This document shows positions 1-11,086 of a stretch of 64,000 bases of DNA, piece after piece. The position numbers and the translations under genes were made by a program. A model generated the notes under the pieces. The model had not been told where the DNA came from. It saw only the letters and a program-made list of their open reading frames with translations, and searched no databases. This stretch comes from Rotaria sp. Silwood1 (Eukaryota; Rotifera; Eurotatoria; Philodinida; Philodinidae). The DNA is taken from the NCBI GenBank assembly GCA_905250075.1, contig CAJNOP010000024.1, positions 1,050,508-1,114,507 of the forward strand, given 5' to 3'. Each line of letters starts with the position of its first letter. The stretch's first letter is position 1.

Positions 1-2
1 AT

Positions 3-2785
3 GGATGTATTGGAAAATGTCGACCTATTTGGATGCAGCGCACTCTAGATTGTATATCACGTACTGCAACACCAAAACAAATAGTTCATATGCTGAATGG
101 CTATGCTGATTTATACAACCTCGAACTTAATATTATACAATTTACTGATGATCTTCCCATCTATAATCAGGATATTCGTGCATATCGGGGAACTTCGAGC
201 AAAATCAAACGACAGAAGCATCATCGTAATATTGCTTATATCATGTATGATTCTAAAAAATCCTTATTTGCTCCATGGTATGCCACTCATGCTGATGGTC
301 GACCTCAAACATGTTTTGCTGCTGACGATGAAATTATTATGGATCATATAGTGAAATTAATTAAGGAACGAAATTTTGAGAGTAAGATTGCAAAATATGA
401 ACTAAAAAATATATTCTTTATGTCTTTGAAGTATCTCAAAATTCAGCTTCACAGACAGATCATATGATCGGCAACGATGATATTTCAACATATCGTGAAG
501 AATCACAAAAAACAGATAATTTAGACGCTCGATTTCCTTCAAGATCAAGTAAATACTTTAATTTGAACGAGATAAAGTCAAAATATTGTACTATTGTTTT
601 AGCTGTTCAAAATCAATTTGTTGTGATCAAATCCAAAGACAGCAGAAGTGATATTCATCATGCTTCTCAAATTATTGTTCAATCGGATTCATATATTTTT
701 TCGGAAGAAATTACGACAGATCCAAAAGGTAAGCTTTTTTTTCTTATCTAAAACCACAGCTTTTATGTATTGTATAGATAAAAAGAAAAGTTTAATAGTT
801 TGTTTATTGTATAAGAAAAGCACTGTTTACCGTCTAATTAATACTCAACATTTCAAAATTATCAGTGTTTAGCTATCAAATTTGAAACTGAATACACTTT
901 CAAATAATAAAGGCATCGAATGAGATACTAATAAACATTGTTCACAACTCGCTTATTGGCCACATAAATGCACAAAAAGTTGACCATTCCAATTTGCTTG
1001 TTGCGTAGGACAATATCTTCTCTGTTCATCTTATTCATACGTATGAGCAAGATGAAAATACCAGAGAGCGTCCTACGCAATGAATAAACTGGTATAGCAA
1101 CTATTTTTGGATGTTCATGGTCAGCAAGTGAATCGTGAATAACACTTATTATCGAATAAAAACGACTATTCTATTTTGATTATTACAGATTCAATCGGTA
1201 ATAATTTCAATTTATTATTTGGTACAGATTCAGGTGGAAAAGTATACGAACAATTTGAAATCATGACAAAATCTTTGAATCAACTCCAACATCGTCATCG
1301 TAAGTTATTGTATAATTCAACGAGTACAACTTCTATTGTTTTCTTATTATATTAAATAGAACAAGTTGATGATACTACATCGATGGAAACAGATGATCGA
1401 CAACTGTCGACTAATGAAATTTTGAAAGAAGGAGAATGGATTTCGAAAAACGTTATGACAAATACGGCCCAAAGTAAAACTGGCCACGCAAAAAATCATA
1501 TTTGCTCTTCGAAAAATATTGTTTCCCATATTCCCATCTGTTTATTTCAAAGTACAACGAGACCAGCAACAATAATCAGGCCAGATGTTCGGACAAGCCA
1601 TGGTTCAGTAGAAACTTATGATGCACCAAATGTGAAAAGACAGCCAAAACATCATCGACGTGTTCGCATGTTACAGGATGTAGCAAATAAGAAATGTCCA
1701 CTTGTGCAAGCAGGTGAAGGCAAGAAACAAAGAAAGTATCCTGAGATAGAAGTAATTAATTATATGTTTTTACTCATACTAAAAATATCACCACTTTTTA
1801 TTGAAGGTACCTAGTTACGGTGATGGCGTACAACTTTATGTTCGTGTTCGAGTTGTCACAGAAAATCGACATCGACATCCTTGCCAAACAGTTGTACCTG
1901 AAAATGTGCGTGTTGATTGGACATTAATGCAAGATAAAAATGAACGAAGTTGTTTACAGTGTAGTTCGGATAGTTTTGATCCAGTAACTGAATCTGTCTT
2001 TTTAATAATTACTGATGACGAACGAAAAACTCGTCGAAAAATGCAAGTATAGATTTTATATCATTTATGTCACTTATCAATATTTTTAGGGTAAAAATTT
2101 ATCTTTTCAATTGGAAACAGTATGGCCCATCAATGACAGAAATTATTGAACGTGAAAATCTTCGACTATGCAGACTTGAATTTCAATTATGTATACAAAT
2201 TACTTCTAGTCAATATCAGCTTGTGTCACATCCTTCCTATACATCAGTCATTGAACTACGTAATGTGCATCTCGTAGCAAATTTTTATTTCTCAGTATAA
2301 TACGCATTTTTCTAGAGGATGGAGATGTAACTATCGATTCAACTAAGATCGAACCAAAAGAATTATGTGAATTGGGTGGTGAAAACATTACTGTACCATT
2401 AAGTGTTATAAGTCGTAAAAAAGGTATGATTACAAATATGGATAAATATCAATTGGATTTAATTGAAAATTCTTCTAGATTTTCACATTGAATGCAATGA
2501 AATCAAGCTCAAGAATAAGGACTTCAAAATGGAACGAAAAAAATTATCAATAATATCACCAGCTAAAGTTGAAGAAAATGATGAGCTTCATCTAGTTATT
2601 ATAAAAACAGATTTTGTTGAGGACAGTTCGTTACGAAAAAAGAATTATTTATTCGATGGCTATTTACCATATGTTGCTCATGGTAAGGATAAGTTTATAA
2701 GAATTATTGCGAATATTCTGTTTTTTTTGCAGGTAAACATGCACAAATTTGTTCACAACCTGTTCATGCTTCAACAGATAGATAA
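3..2785 (+). CDS. Rel-homology (NF-kB/NFAT-like) protein with novel N-terminal domain, 5'-partial
   Basis: Exons by frame and splice sites: <3-381, 459-728, 1189-1299, 1360-1751, 1807-2042, 2090-2259, 2316-2423, 2479-2682, 2733-2785; 640 residues in the window, with the start upstream of it. Residues 1-126 form an unrecognised domain shared with the next gene (YADLYNLELNIIQF, FAPWYATHADG). A low-complexity linker follows. From about residue 345 the Rel fold is readable: a basic recognition-loop-like HHRRVRM, then KYPEIEVPSY, LYVRVRVVTE with a His/Pro-rich stretch, and LRLCRLEFQLCIQI...LVSHPSYTSVIE, matching the end of RHD-N in NF-kB (VRLCFQV...LSHPIFD). Residues about 520-625 resemble the IPT/dimerisation domain (LCELGGENITVPL). 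The canonical RxxRxxC loop is only partly kept. By family it would be a nuclear DNA-binding regulator; that role is inferred. One intron appears to be GC-AG (2043-2089). A polyA signal lies at 2916-2921. Confidence 0.62.
2043..2089 (+). other. GC-AG intron in the first Rel-like gene
   Basis: The donor is GCAAGT directly after AT at 2041-2042, and the acceptor is TTTTTAG at 2083-2089. Only this placement joins the exons in the frame that gives MVKIYLFN. The phase-2 position matches the GT-AG intron at the same place in the neighbouring paralogue (5425-5479, reading DVRIHIFN). The nearby GT at 2047 would shift the frame into a stop. Confidence 0.65.
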
Positions 2786-3468
2786 ATATAATGAATGGTA
2801 CTAATAGAATAGTTTATTCCGATAATGTATCAAAGAAAAATATTAAATTGAGTTTTTTAATTTTTGTTTTCAAATATTATGTAGTCATTTCTTATTGTAT
2901 TTTGAAATCATTGTAAATAAAAAAAACTCGCTAGAAATAACACTAAACTAAGCTAACTTTCGAAAATATTAATTGCTTACTAATTTTTTAGATTTTTTTC
3001 GAGCTATTTACAATTTCATATCGGTTAACATCGATTTTGTTTTGTTTCAAAGCAAAAGCATAATAGGAAACCGTCTGTATATTCTTTATTTAAGCTTTTC
3101 CTGCACATATGGATTTACATGATGTTCAAATACCGTCTATTATTATGCATTTCTATTTTCTTTCATTATTAATACGATGAACGGTAAGTATGCTTTTTCC
3201 TTTTATGCCTTACGTTAACATGATTGTCTTAGAGGATAATAAAAAAATTTCTTCGCAATAGTAAATCTTATGACTTTGTTACTGCATGTACTCACGGGTA
3301 TTTACACATGTAGTTGGAACGATGAGTCATTATATTCCGACTCGACATGTTTTTTTTCTATCCTTCGTTTATAGTAACATTCGTCAAAATAATCAAACGA
3401 CAAAAATCAAATTACAATACTCAGTACTCCATTTGAGAGCATACGATTTGAGACAAAACTAAATAATC

Positions 3469-5772
3469 ATGGAAAATGAATTTTTATCGAATCCTGATGA
3501 ATTAATTAATAACAACAATCAACTAGATTCAACATTGTGCTTTCCTGCAAGTCATGATGTTTCTTTTGGCAACACAACAAAGTATTACTCTCTTTTATCA
3601 TTTCATGTTATACAACTGACTTATATTTTCTAGTTCTACAGAAAGTCCTATTGGTGTGTGCTGGACACACGATTTACTTGATGGTGCCATATTTATTGTG
3701 TCAAATGGAACTTATCAAACCAACAACATTCCAAGAGATTGGCAACATCCAGTTGATTTGGTTACACGTACTTTTCATGATGTTACCAAATTCAAGGATA
3801 ATTCTGAGAAATTTTTTCACGATTTGATTAAAGCTTATGCAAATCTTTATGATATCGATCTTCACTTAATTGTGTTTATTGATCATAAGCATACTATTAT
3901 TGACAAAAAATTTTTCTACAAACTTAACAAAGAACAATACACTCGAGAAAAACATGCCTTTATTTGGTGTAATGCTGACAACACTTATTGTTCTCCCTGG
4001 TATTATAGAAAAAACATCAATGGAGAAATACTCACTGTCTTTAAAAGTGATGATATATTTTTTTGGCACTGTGTTGAAACACTAGTTAGCCAAATGAATC
4101 AACAAAGTGCGTTCTCTATCATTATACACATAATTTCAATACGATTTATATATTTTTTTCAATTTATTAGTGAATGAAAACCACAATCAAGCAGAAAAAC
4201 ATTTGGAATTGTCTACAGAAGATCTTAGCTGTAAGGTTTATACTTGATAAATAGTTTACAATATCAAAGTATTTTAGATATGGCAGTTGACAATACTTCT
4301 GCATCAGAGAACCATTCAACTTCATGTATGTATCTTAGTCAATATAATCATCAATAATTTATTACTCCATATTGTTTAGTCGATCAACAATCTGGAACTT
4401 CATTAGGAGCCTCTGCTTGCATTGAACAATTGCTCCAGGAAATCAATCAATTAAAGAATAATCTTGGACCATGGCTCAATGAAATTTTTGTACAAAACCA
4501 AGAACCAGGTATACTGCCAAAGATTGTGAACAAGAAATATCAGCTTTTATTTTCTCTGAAGATTTTAATATCACTAATCTCAATTCCATATCTCCTAAAG
4601 CTTCGGCTGAACTTTTACAGCAACGGCTGTTGTTTTTATCACAGATAATTCAAAGCGCAGTTGAGCGAATTCCACGTAAATATGCAAGGTACGCATTATT
4701 ATTAATCATCATTTATCTGTTCTATTTTTAGAAAGTAATAGTACCCCTATCGTTTCCAATACAGTTGTTGCAAACAATGATCAACATGTTAACACAGGTG
4801 AACATCAAAAATGAAGTACTTTCATAGGAACTTGCTTCATCTCTTTAGTTCAACTTCATAATACACATTATGTCGAACAAATTGACCAAAGTTCTGTTAA
4901 CATCTCATCTATCGTCCCAAGTACCTTATCAAACACTACTGAAAATTTTCCAATTCTTTCAGCATCAACATTAGCATTAGTTCAATGTGAAGCACCAGAG
5001 ATTCTCAATCAGCCAAAAAAAGAATGGCACTACCGAAACATGAAAGATCTTGCGAAAAATCAAATTCCTCTTTTAGCTGGTGATGGTTCTCAACGTAAAT
5101 TGACACGCGTAAAAGTAAAATATTACTTATATTCAACGAAAATTTCAATGAAAACAAACAACATTCGTATTATTTTCAGGTTCCTCCCCAAGGCACTTAT
5201 TCAATGTATTTGGGTATTAAGGTGCAAACTTATGATAGTCGTGAACATCGTTCAAAAATACCTGTTCCTGAAGGTACCACTGTCAGTATGGATTTATTTT
5301 CTAATGACAACAATCTCGATCGTCTACAATTCGATCGATGTGATTCAACAGATTATTTCGATCGAGAACATGCATACGTTTATTCAAAAATTAGTTTGGA
5401 AGAACATGAAGCTGGTGAAAAAGAGTAAGTTATAATTATTGCTTAATTTAATCATTAATATGCTACACGATTAACTCAGTGTACGAATACATATCTTCAA
5501 CTTGTATCAAAGTGGTTCAATAACTAAAACACTGATCAATACTGAACAATTGGGAAAATTCAAATTAGCTTTTTGGTTCAATATTTTCGAAAATAACGAA
5601 TATAGAGCTATTTCAACATCAACATCATCTTGTATCATAGAAGAAAGTCAGTTATAGTTTTTATCTCTTATATCTATTTTGTTGATTCACCTTTCAAGTA
5701 TAAATCATCATTTGTCTTCTAGCAAAAAAAAAAAAAGCTAACATACCTGTAACAAAATATCGACGTATGTAA
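3469..5772 (+). CDS. Tandem paralogue: novel N-terminal domain plus Rel N-terminal domain, no IPT domain seen
   Basis: Exons: 3469-3581, 3634-4106, 4171-4230, 4278-4325, 4380-4508, 4544-4675, 4732-4797, 4849-5114, 5180-5424, then 5480-5657 (stop, 569 aa) or 5480-5646 joined to 5723-5772 (582 aa, ending in a KKKK...KYRR basic tail). The N-terminal domain (about residues 60-195) parallels the upstream gene: DWQHPVDLVTRT, YANLYDIDLHLIVF, CSPWYY. The Rel-like part runs from PKKEWHYRNMKDL through VPPQGTYSMYLGIKV to LGKFKLAFWFNIF. Three intron positions and phases match the upstream paralogue. The recognition loop is poorer in arginine, and nothing downstream of the stop reads clearly as an IPT domain, so DNA binding and dimerisation may differ. 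The 4509-4543 junction is a 35-nt intron or a frameshift. The 3' end is uncertain. Confidence 0.55.
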
Positions 5773-8580
5773 CACGACATTGGGTAAGACGGCGAGTTTT
5801 TATACGGCACTTTGTTTTCTTCCAACTTACGAATCAGCTTCCTTCCCACATGATTCAGAACTAATGAAAATATTATTGATGACGTCATTTCATAACCTTT
5901 TATTGAAACTTGTTCTTCCTTTCCGTTGTTAATAAAATGTTTTTCTTTTATTATTTGCTAATAAAAACCTGCCTGAATAAAAATAGTTTTTTGTTAGCCA
6001 TAAATTTATAGTATAAATAATAGAAAAACAAATCTATAAAATATTTTGGTACTTGCGAACATAATTTAGCATTTAGTAAATTGTATAGCTATAACTTGTA
6101 AAAGAATATCAGAAAATATATTATGAATACACTCTGACTTGTCTTTTAACGGTTGAAATAATGGAAAACTTTTCTGATAGAGATAGTGAATACTTGTTTA
6201 TTTATCCGAACAAATTATTTGAGTTTATATTCATTAACAAATTCATATTACTTCAAAAGAAAAGCCAGGCAATAAAGGCGTCTTTATCAATCTTAACAGA
6301 GATTATCTTTTATTCGGGAAATTGATGAAATTCTTTCAGATATATGTACCACGTCATTTTTTTTCTTAAGCTATGGATTGATATTGTTTGGAATACCAAT
6401 TATATAAAACTAAATAAGCCTTCTTGCTTTCAATATTGAAATTACAGCTGCAATTGATAAGATGGTTTTCTTATTGGTACTGATCTTAAATGGTCAGATC
6501 GAACCGGCTGACAGATCAACATAACTCATTCTCTACTTTTCTCATCTTATAACAGTGACATTATAACCTTTCAATTAGTCATGCCTTTGTCTGAATCACT
6601 ACAGAAATTACGTAAGGCTCTTGTATCACTATTATTGTGTTTTTGTGCAATATGGATGTCAATAAATATTAAAATATATAGTGAGCCAATGGAACCCATG
6701 TTCCCCAATTTACTGCAAAGATCGCGAAAAACATGGCGATATTCTTCTAACCTACTAACAGTCTGAGACAGAAATGTCAATATGTGTATGTCACGGTATG
6801 GACTATAGATGATGAGGTATCCAATGGTGGTTAAAGTAGCTTCATCGTGTTTTATATTATAATCCGGTAGGTATTGTACTGAAACTTTTTTTTTCGCTAT
6901 CTATTCCATTAATTAAATGTTCGTTTGACACAGAAATTATAAATCAATGGTGCATTTATACTGTTTCTAACGTCTCTGCGAAAAATAAGCTACAAATAAT
7001 ATGAAATGAAAATAACTATGTACTAAATTAGAAGAATTCTTTTGTGCTTCGATAAAATATGCATGGATATTGAAATGAATTGATAAAATATATCAAGCAT
7101 ATTTGATGCACATTCAGTTAATAGAAATATTCTAATACATATTCTTCCATCGGAATAATTATTATCATCAGCAAAAATCGTTTGATTTGCGAAAAACCAA
7201 CATGTTTGCTACATACAATCACAGTTTACTAGATTGACTATGATAAATATAACATAGTAAATTTTACACAGCGACATTTTAATTGACTCAGACAAAACAA
7301 TGAATAATAGGTTTCATCTTTAACAATGATTTGATCAAATATGTGTCACAGAAAATTTATTCTACTTATAAATAGTTGAAATCGATCACTAATGATGTTT
7401 ATTTATTCTGTTTTATCTTTATCAATATCAAAGTAGTATTTTTTTATTTTCTTAATGAAACAAATAAAATATTAGAATAAATTGCACTACGAGCCTTTTC
7501 AGAGCATGTAAAGAAACAACAAACACAAGATGAAACATGAAATCGAATTCCTCATAATCAATTACACTGAAACTTATTTTATTTCTTCTTGTGTATCATC
7601 ATTATTTTCGTTATTTATTTCGACTTTTCTATTCTCTGTTATAGTATACAAGTTAGAAGGGAAAAGAGCCATATTTTAGTTATCATGATAGAAACATACA
7701 ATAAGACTCTGATTACAAAACCAGAGTCCCTTATTCTCAAGAGATGGATCATTCAAATCTTATGAGTATTATAAAAATCGATATAGTACCGTCTCACACT
7801 ACTTTTTTATCGAGTCCGACAAACATTCACGTCATTTCAACAGATCGTTGTTCAACTTTGTAAGATGTTCCATTTTTCAGCCAAGAGCTTGCTCATATTT
7901 CTGTCCATTTAATAAGAATTAATATTGTTTCATTTATATGCTGTGAATAAATCCATAACGAGAAGAAATCTAACAAAATAATATGATTGTATGACTAAGT
8001 CCTATTCCACAGTTCTCGGACAGTTATCTACAAGTGGTAAATATGCAAACGCATTTCTGAGATGGCGAAAGAAATTGTTTTGTTCGCTACTAGAAGACAT
8101 AGAACACAAAAGAAGTTAAACATATTAAACAGAACTATAATTGACTAGTGAGATAAACAATGAGCTAATATATCCAATTTGTTACATTGTTTATTTTGTG
8201 CTCAGATCAGACATAGTGAGCTGCGATTATGTTTGAAAATTATAACCAAAACCTATAACAAAATATAAAACTAAAACTAAATATTTTATTTTATATTGAT
8301 TTTATTTAATCTATAATGCATCTTTCTGTTGTATTTAAATTCTTTGTTGTTCGTTGTCAAAAGCCTTCCAGTCCCATACTGTTCATGTCCTTATGAATAA
8401 ACATAAAATGGAAAATTACGATTCATTAACTCTTAGAAAATCATCGAATGAAATTCAAATATTAACTGAAGCTTTGATTATTTCAGAGTAAATATCTCAT
8501 CAAAGCAGAATTAGACATTCATGTACAGAAATAACTCCAACAATGGAATTTTAAGATTATACAATAGTCGAAACAAGGAT
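5773..8580. other. Intergenic, no gene recognised
   Basis: The region is AT-rich with only short, uncharacteristic open frames. The stretch around 7495-7660 weakly resembles 19085-19260 (both contain a GAAATCGAATT block followed by TCGACTTTTCT or TTGACTTTTCT). This suggests the eIF3c locus duplication begins in this upstream flank. Confidence 0.5.
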
Positions 8581-8588
8581 GTCCCGAC
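8581..8588. repeat. Target-site duplication, left copy (GTCCCGAC)
   Basis: This 8-bp direct repeat immediately abuts the left terminal repeat of the hAT-like element. It is identical to the copy at 10624-10631. Confidence 0.85.
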
Positions 8589-8775
8589 TAGACATCGGCG
8601 TGACCAACAATTTTTGGACACGGTCACGACAAGTTTGGTAACGGTCACGCACGGTCACGGTCGTGCTATGATCGTGACCGAGACCGTGAGTCACGGAAAT
8701 TCTATGGTTTGTATAAGTATGATATCTTTCTGTCGCCTATATACATATGTATTGTACAGATAGGCCTGTTTTACA

Positions 8776-8990
8776 CTACGTAGTAATGGATTTAGGAGAG
8801 AAGCAATAGAGCAATCGCCTCCTTTCCCTTCCCCCCCCCCCCCCCCCCCTTTCGAGACAATTTCCCCGGTTGTCTCGAAAAAACAAACGAAAAATGAGTT
8901 GATACTATCTTGGATGATCCCTAAAAAGGGATTTTTATCCAAAATCGCCCTGATCGTTGAAAATCCTAGATCCTCCACTGACACTACGAA
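8776..8990. mobile_element. Probable small MITE nested in the hAT-like element
   Basis: Imperfect inverted ends are visible: GTAGTAATGGATTTAGG near 8779 faces CCTAGATCCTCCACTGACAC near 8963. The segment holds a run of 19 C at 8831-8849, and the pairing is partial. No target duplication could be defined, so the limits are approximate. Confidence 0.35.
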
Positions 8991-9203
8991 AACGAATATT
9001 TATTTAATTCCGTTTTGAAACAGTGAGGGAGTTCAACAGGACGATTGCACTTCATTCGAAAGGATTTTTTCGATTTTATCCAGCAAAAACGAACGAAAAA
9101 CACCTTCATACTATTTCGAATGCATGTTAAAATATGTTTTTTTGCGTGTGATTTCATCTCCTTCCAAAATCGTAGATTCACCATTGTTTTAAAAGTGTAT
9201 TAA

Positions 9204-10040
9204 CCCTTAAAAGCCCGAGGAGATTTTTCTTGCAACAGAAGAAAAACAAACATAACAATAGAGCTGGTGGACCCTCAGTATGCTCATACTATAGCTAAAA
9301 CGAAGTACCTTGTTCTTCCTCTAGAGTTACGCAACGTCCTTTAGCAGAAATCTTGGACCTTCCAAAAACCTGAAAGAAACGAATTTCTATCTGAAATTTC
9401 GTCCTTAATCAGTTTATATGATTCTCAAATTGTCCTGAAATTTTCAGTCAAAACAGGTGCTTTGTTGTTGAAATATTGGACGCAGAAAAAGAATCGGCAA
9501 CGTTTTGCAAAAACCTCATAAAATCCGACTTCTATTCAACATGCCGTATCTTCAAGAGTAAACAACAGTTGTTGCTGAAAATTTCAGGATAATCTAAATA
9601 GCGTATCAACTATTTATGAGGAAAATTTCAAGTCAAAATTCCTTTTCTTCGACTTTTTCTTGAGGCGGAATATCCCAAAGAAGAAATTTTTTCTTTATGA
9701 TAGTGTCCTGCGTTAGTGGAATGGTTTAAAATTTACGAGATGGTTTCATCAGATACCTTAGCACTATATTTAACAATATCACTTAAAAAAAACAACGCGG
9801 CACGTCGCTTATATGAATAATAAAAACTTCAGAAAAGAAAAGTGGTGCTAAAAAAATTACGAGGCGTAAAAGGTTCATTCTTTCGCTTAAGAGCCACTTG
9901 AGAATTAGATTTTCATCTCTGTATGATTACTAAGGTAATGTCAGTTCAGAAAAATGTTGGTTTTTGTATATGAGCTCTTGGAGTGGAATTTATCGAAAAT
10001 ATTCTAATGTCCCTTGGAAGGTACATTGGGCTCTTAAGGG
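9204..10040. mobile_element. Non-autonomous piggyBac-like element, 837 bp, nested
   Basis: Both ends are flanked by TTAA (9200-9203 and 10041-10044). The terminal repeats are CCCTTAAAAGCCC on the left and GGGCTCTTAAGGG on the right, 12 of 13 positions complementary. TTAA duplication with CCC...GGG ends is the piggyBac signature. No transposase frame lies inside. It sits within the hAT-like element and therefore inserted later. Confidence 0.75.
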
Positions 10041-10623
10041 TTAAGCTAACAGTATTAACTTAATACACTTTTTTAAAACCGCATTAAAGTTAAATCGCCA
10101 TTCAAAATTAAGCTCGATTTGTGTGCTTCAATTGAACTTGACAAAGTGATACTTCATTATACACTTCGATTGATGCATTTACTTATAAGTGGAAATATCC
10201 ATCATTTTAATATGGAGCCACTACCATATTATTCCCTCTACTGTTTTTTTTAGTGTAGATGAGGTCATAAAACGCTGAGTAAATGTTGTTTCTATTTATG
10301 AAAATATAATATAATGGCTATTGGTGGTGTGAAAAAAAGAAAAGAAAGGGATTTACAATCAGATATAACAAAATATATCTAATTTTTAGATTGATTGTAG
10401 AATTTAAGCACTCTCAAACAAAATTTTCCAAAGAAAATTTGTTGAAATTGATTGAATTCTCGCATGAGATTAGAAAAATAGCCGTTATATGGCCATATTG
10501 AAAATTTATCGTGACCGGCGATGACCAGGCTCCAGTCACGGCTTTTTTAAAGAAACTGGTCACGGTCGTGACTCACGATGGTGACCGTGAGTACGGGAGT
10601 CACGGCGGTCACGCCGATGTCTA

Positions 10624-10631
10624 GTCCCGAC
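10624..10631. repeat. Target-site duplication, right copy (GTCCCGAC)
   Basis: This 8-bp direct repeat immediately follows the right terminal repeat of the hAT-like element. It is identical to the copy at 8581-8588. Confidence 0.85.
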
Positions 10632-11086
10632 GTCATTCGAATTGGAAAGATTGAACGTGTTTTTAAAAATCGGTGAACGAAGCAAACATATATAAGTCTG
10701 GGATTGTTTATTGTTTATCTATATTCAATGAAATAACTAACAAAAAAATAAAATGATTTTTTTAAAGGCATTTACATCTTTTATACTGTTACAAAAAAAA
10801 ACAACAATAAAATCCACAAACAAATATTGCATCAATTACATATCGATAACTAACGCTCTCTATTGGAATAAATTATTTTTCATAAATATGGATTTATATT
10901 TTCGATTTTATCCATTCAGAAATAAGGTAGCGAACAATTTGTTTATTTTTATTCTTTGATGAAAAGAAAAAACAATAAAAACGTAGATTATTTTTATTTT
11001 TATTATTGCAAAATTTCCAAACGATATTATTTAAACTAGTGTGAATATTAATTTGAATAATTTTTTTTTAGAAAAAAAAAACAATC
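10632..11086. promoter_or_regulatory. eIF3c upstream region with splice-acceptor-like site just before the start codon
   Basis: This AT-rich leader contains a T-tract ending in AG at 11070-11071, only 15 bp before the ATG at 11087. It could be the acceptor of a 5'-UTR intron or of spliced-leader trans-splicing, which is known in bdelloid rotifers. No TATA-like core promoter can be assigned with confidence. Confidence 0.35.

Larger units (their letters stand above)
8589..10623. mobile_element. Non-autonomous hAT-like DNA transposon, 2,035 bp
   Basis: It has perfect 17-bp terminal inverted repeats (TAGACATCGGCGTGACC at 8589-8605, its reverse complement at 10607-10623). These are flanked by a perfect 8-bp direct repeat GTCCCGAC (8581-8588 and 10624-10631), which fits the hAT target-site pattern nTnnnnAn. 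Both subterminal regions are packed with GTGACCG/CGGTCAC words in both orientations, as expected of transposase-binding arrays. No transposase frame is seen inside, so it would need a partner in trans. Later elements are inserted within it. Confidence 0.85.

Noticed and set aside
3..381. OTU-type cysteine protease as identity of the novel N-terminal domain
   Set aside because: The layout is loosely suggestive, but no DGNC-like cysteine motif or catalytic histidine pattern is visible.
5694..5888. Minus-strand 64-codon open frame after the second Rel-like gene
   Set aside because: Overlaps its possible last exon; no family features and no splice partner.
8691..8984. 97-codon minus-strand open frame with poly-Gly
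   Set aside because: It depends on the poly-C tract and lies inside a transposon; no family features.
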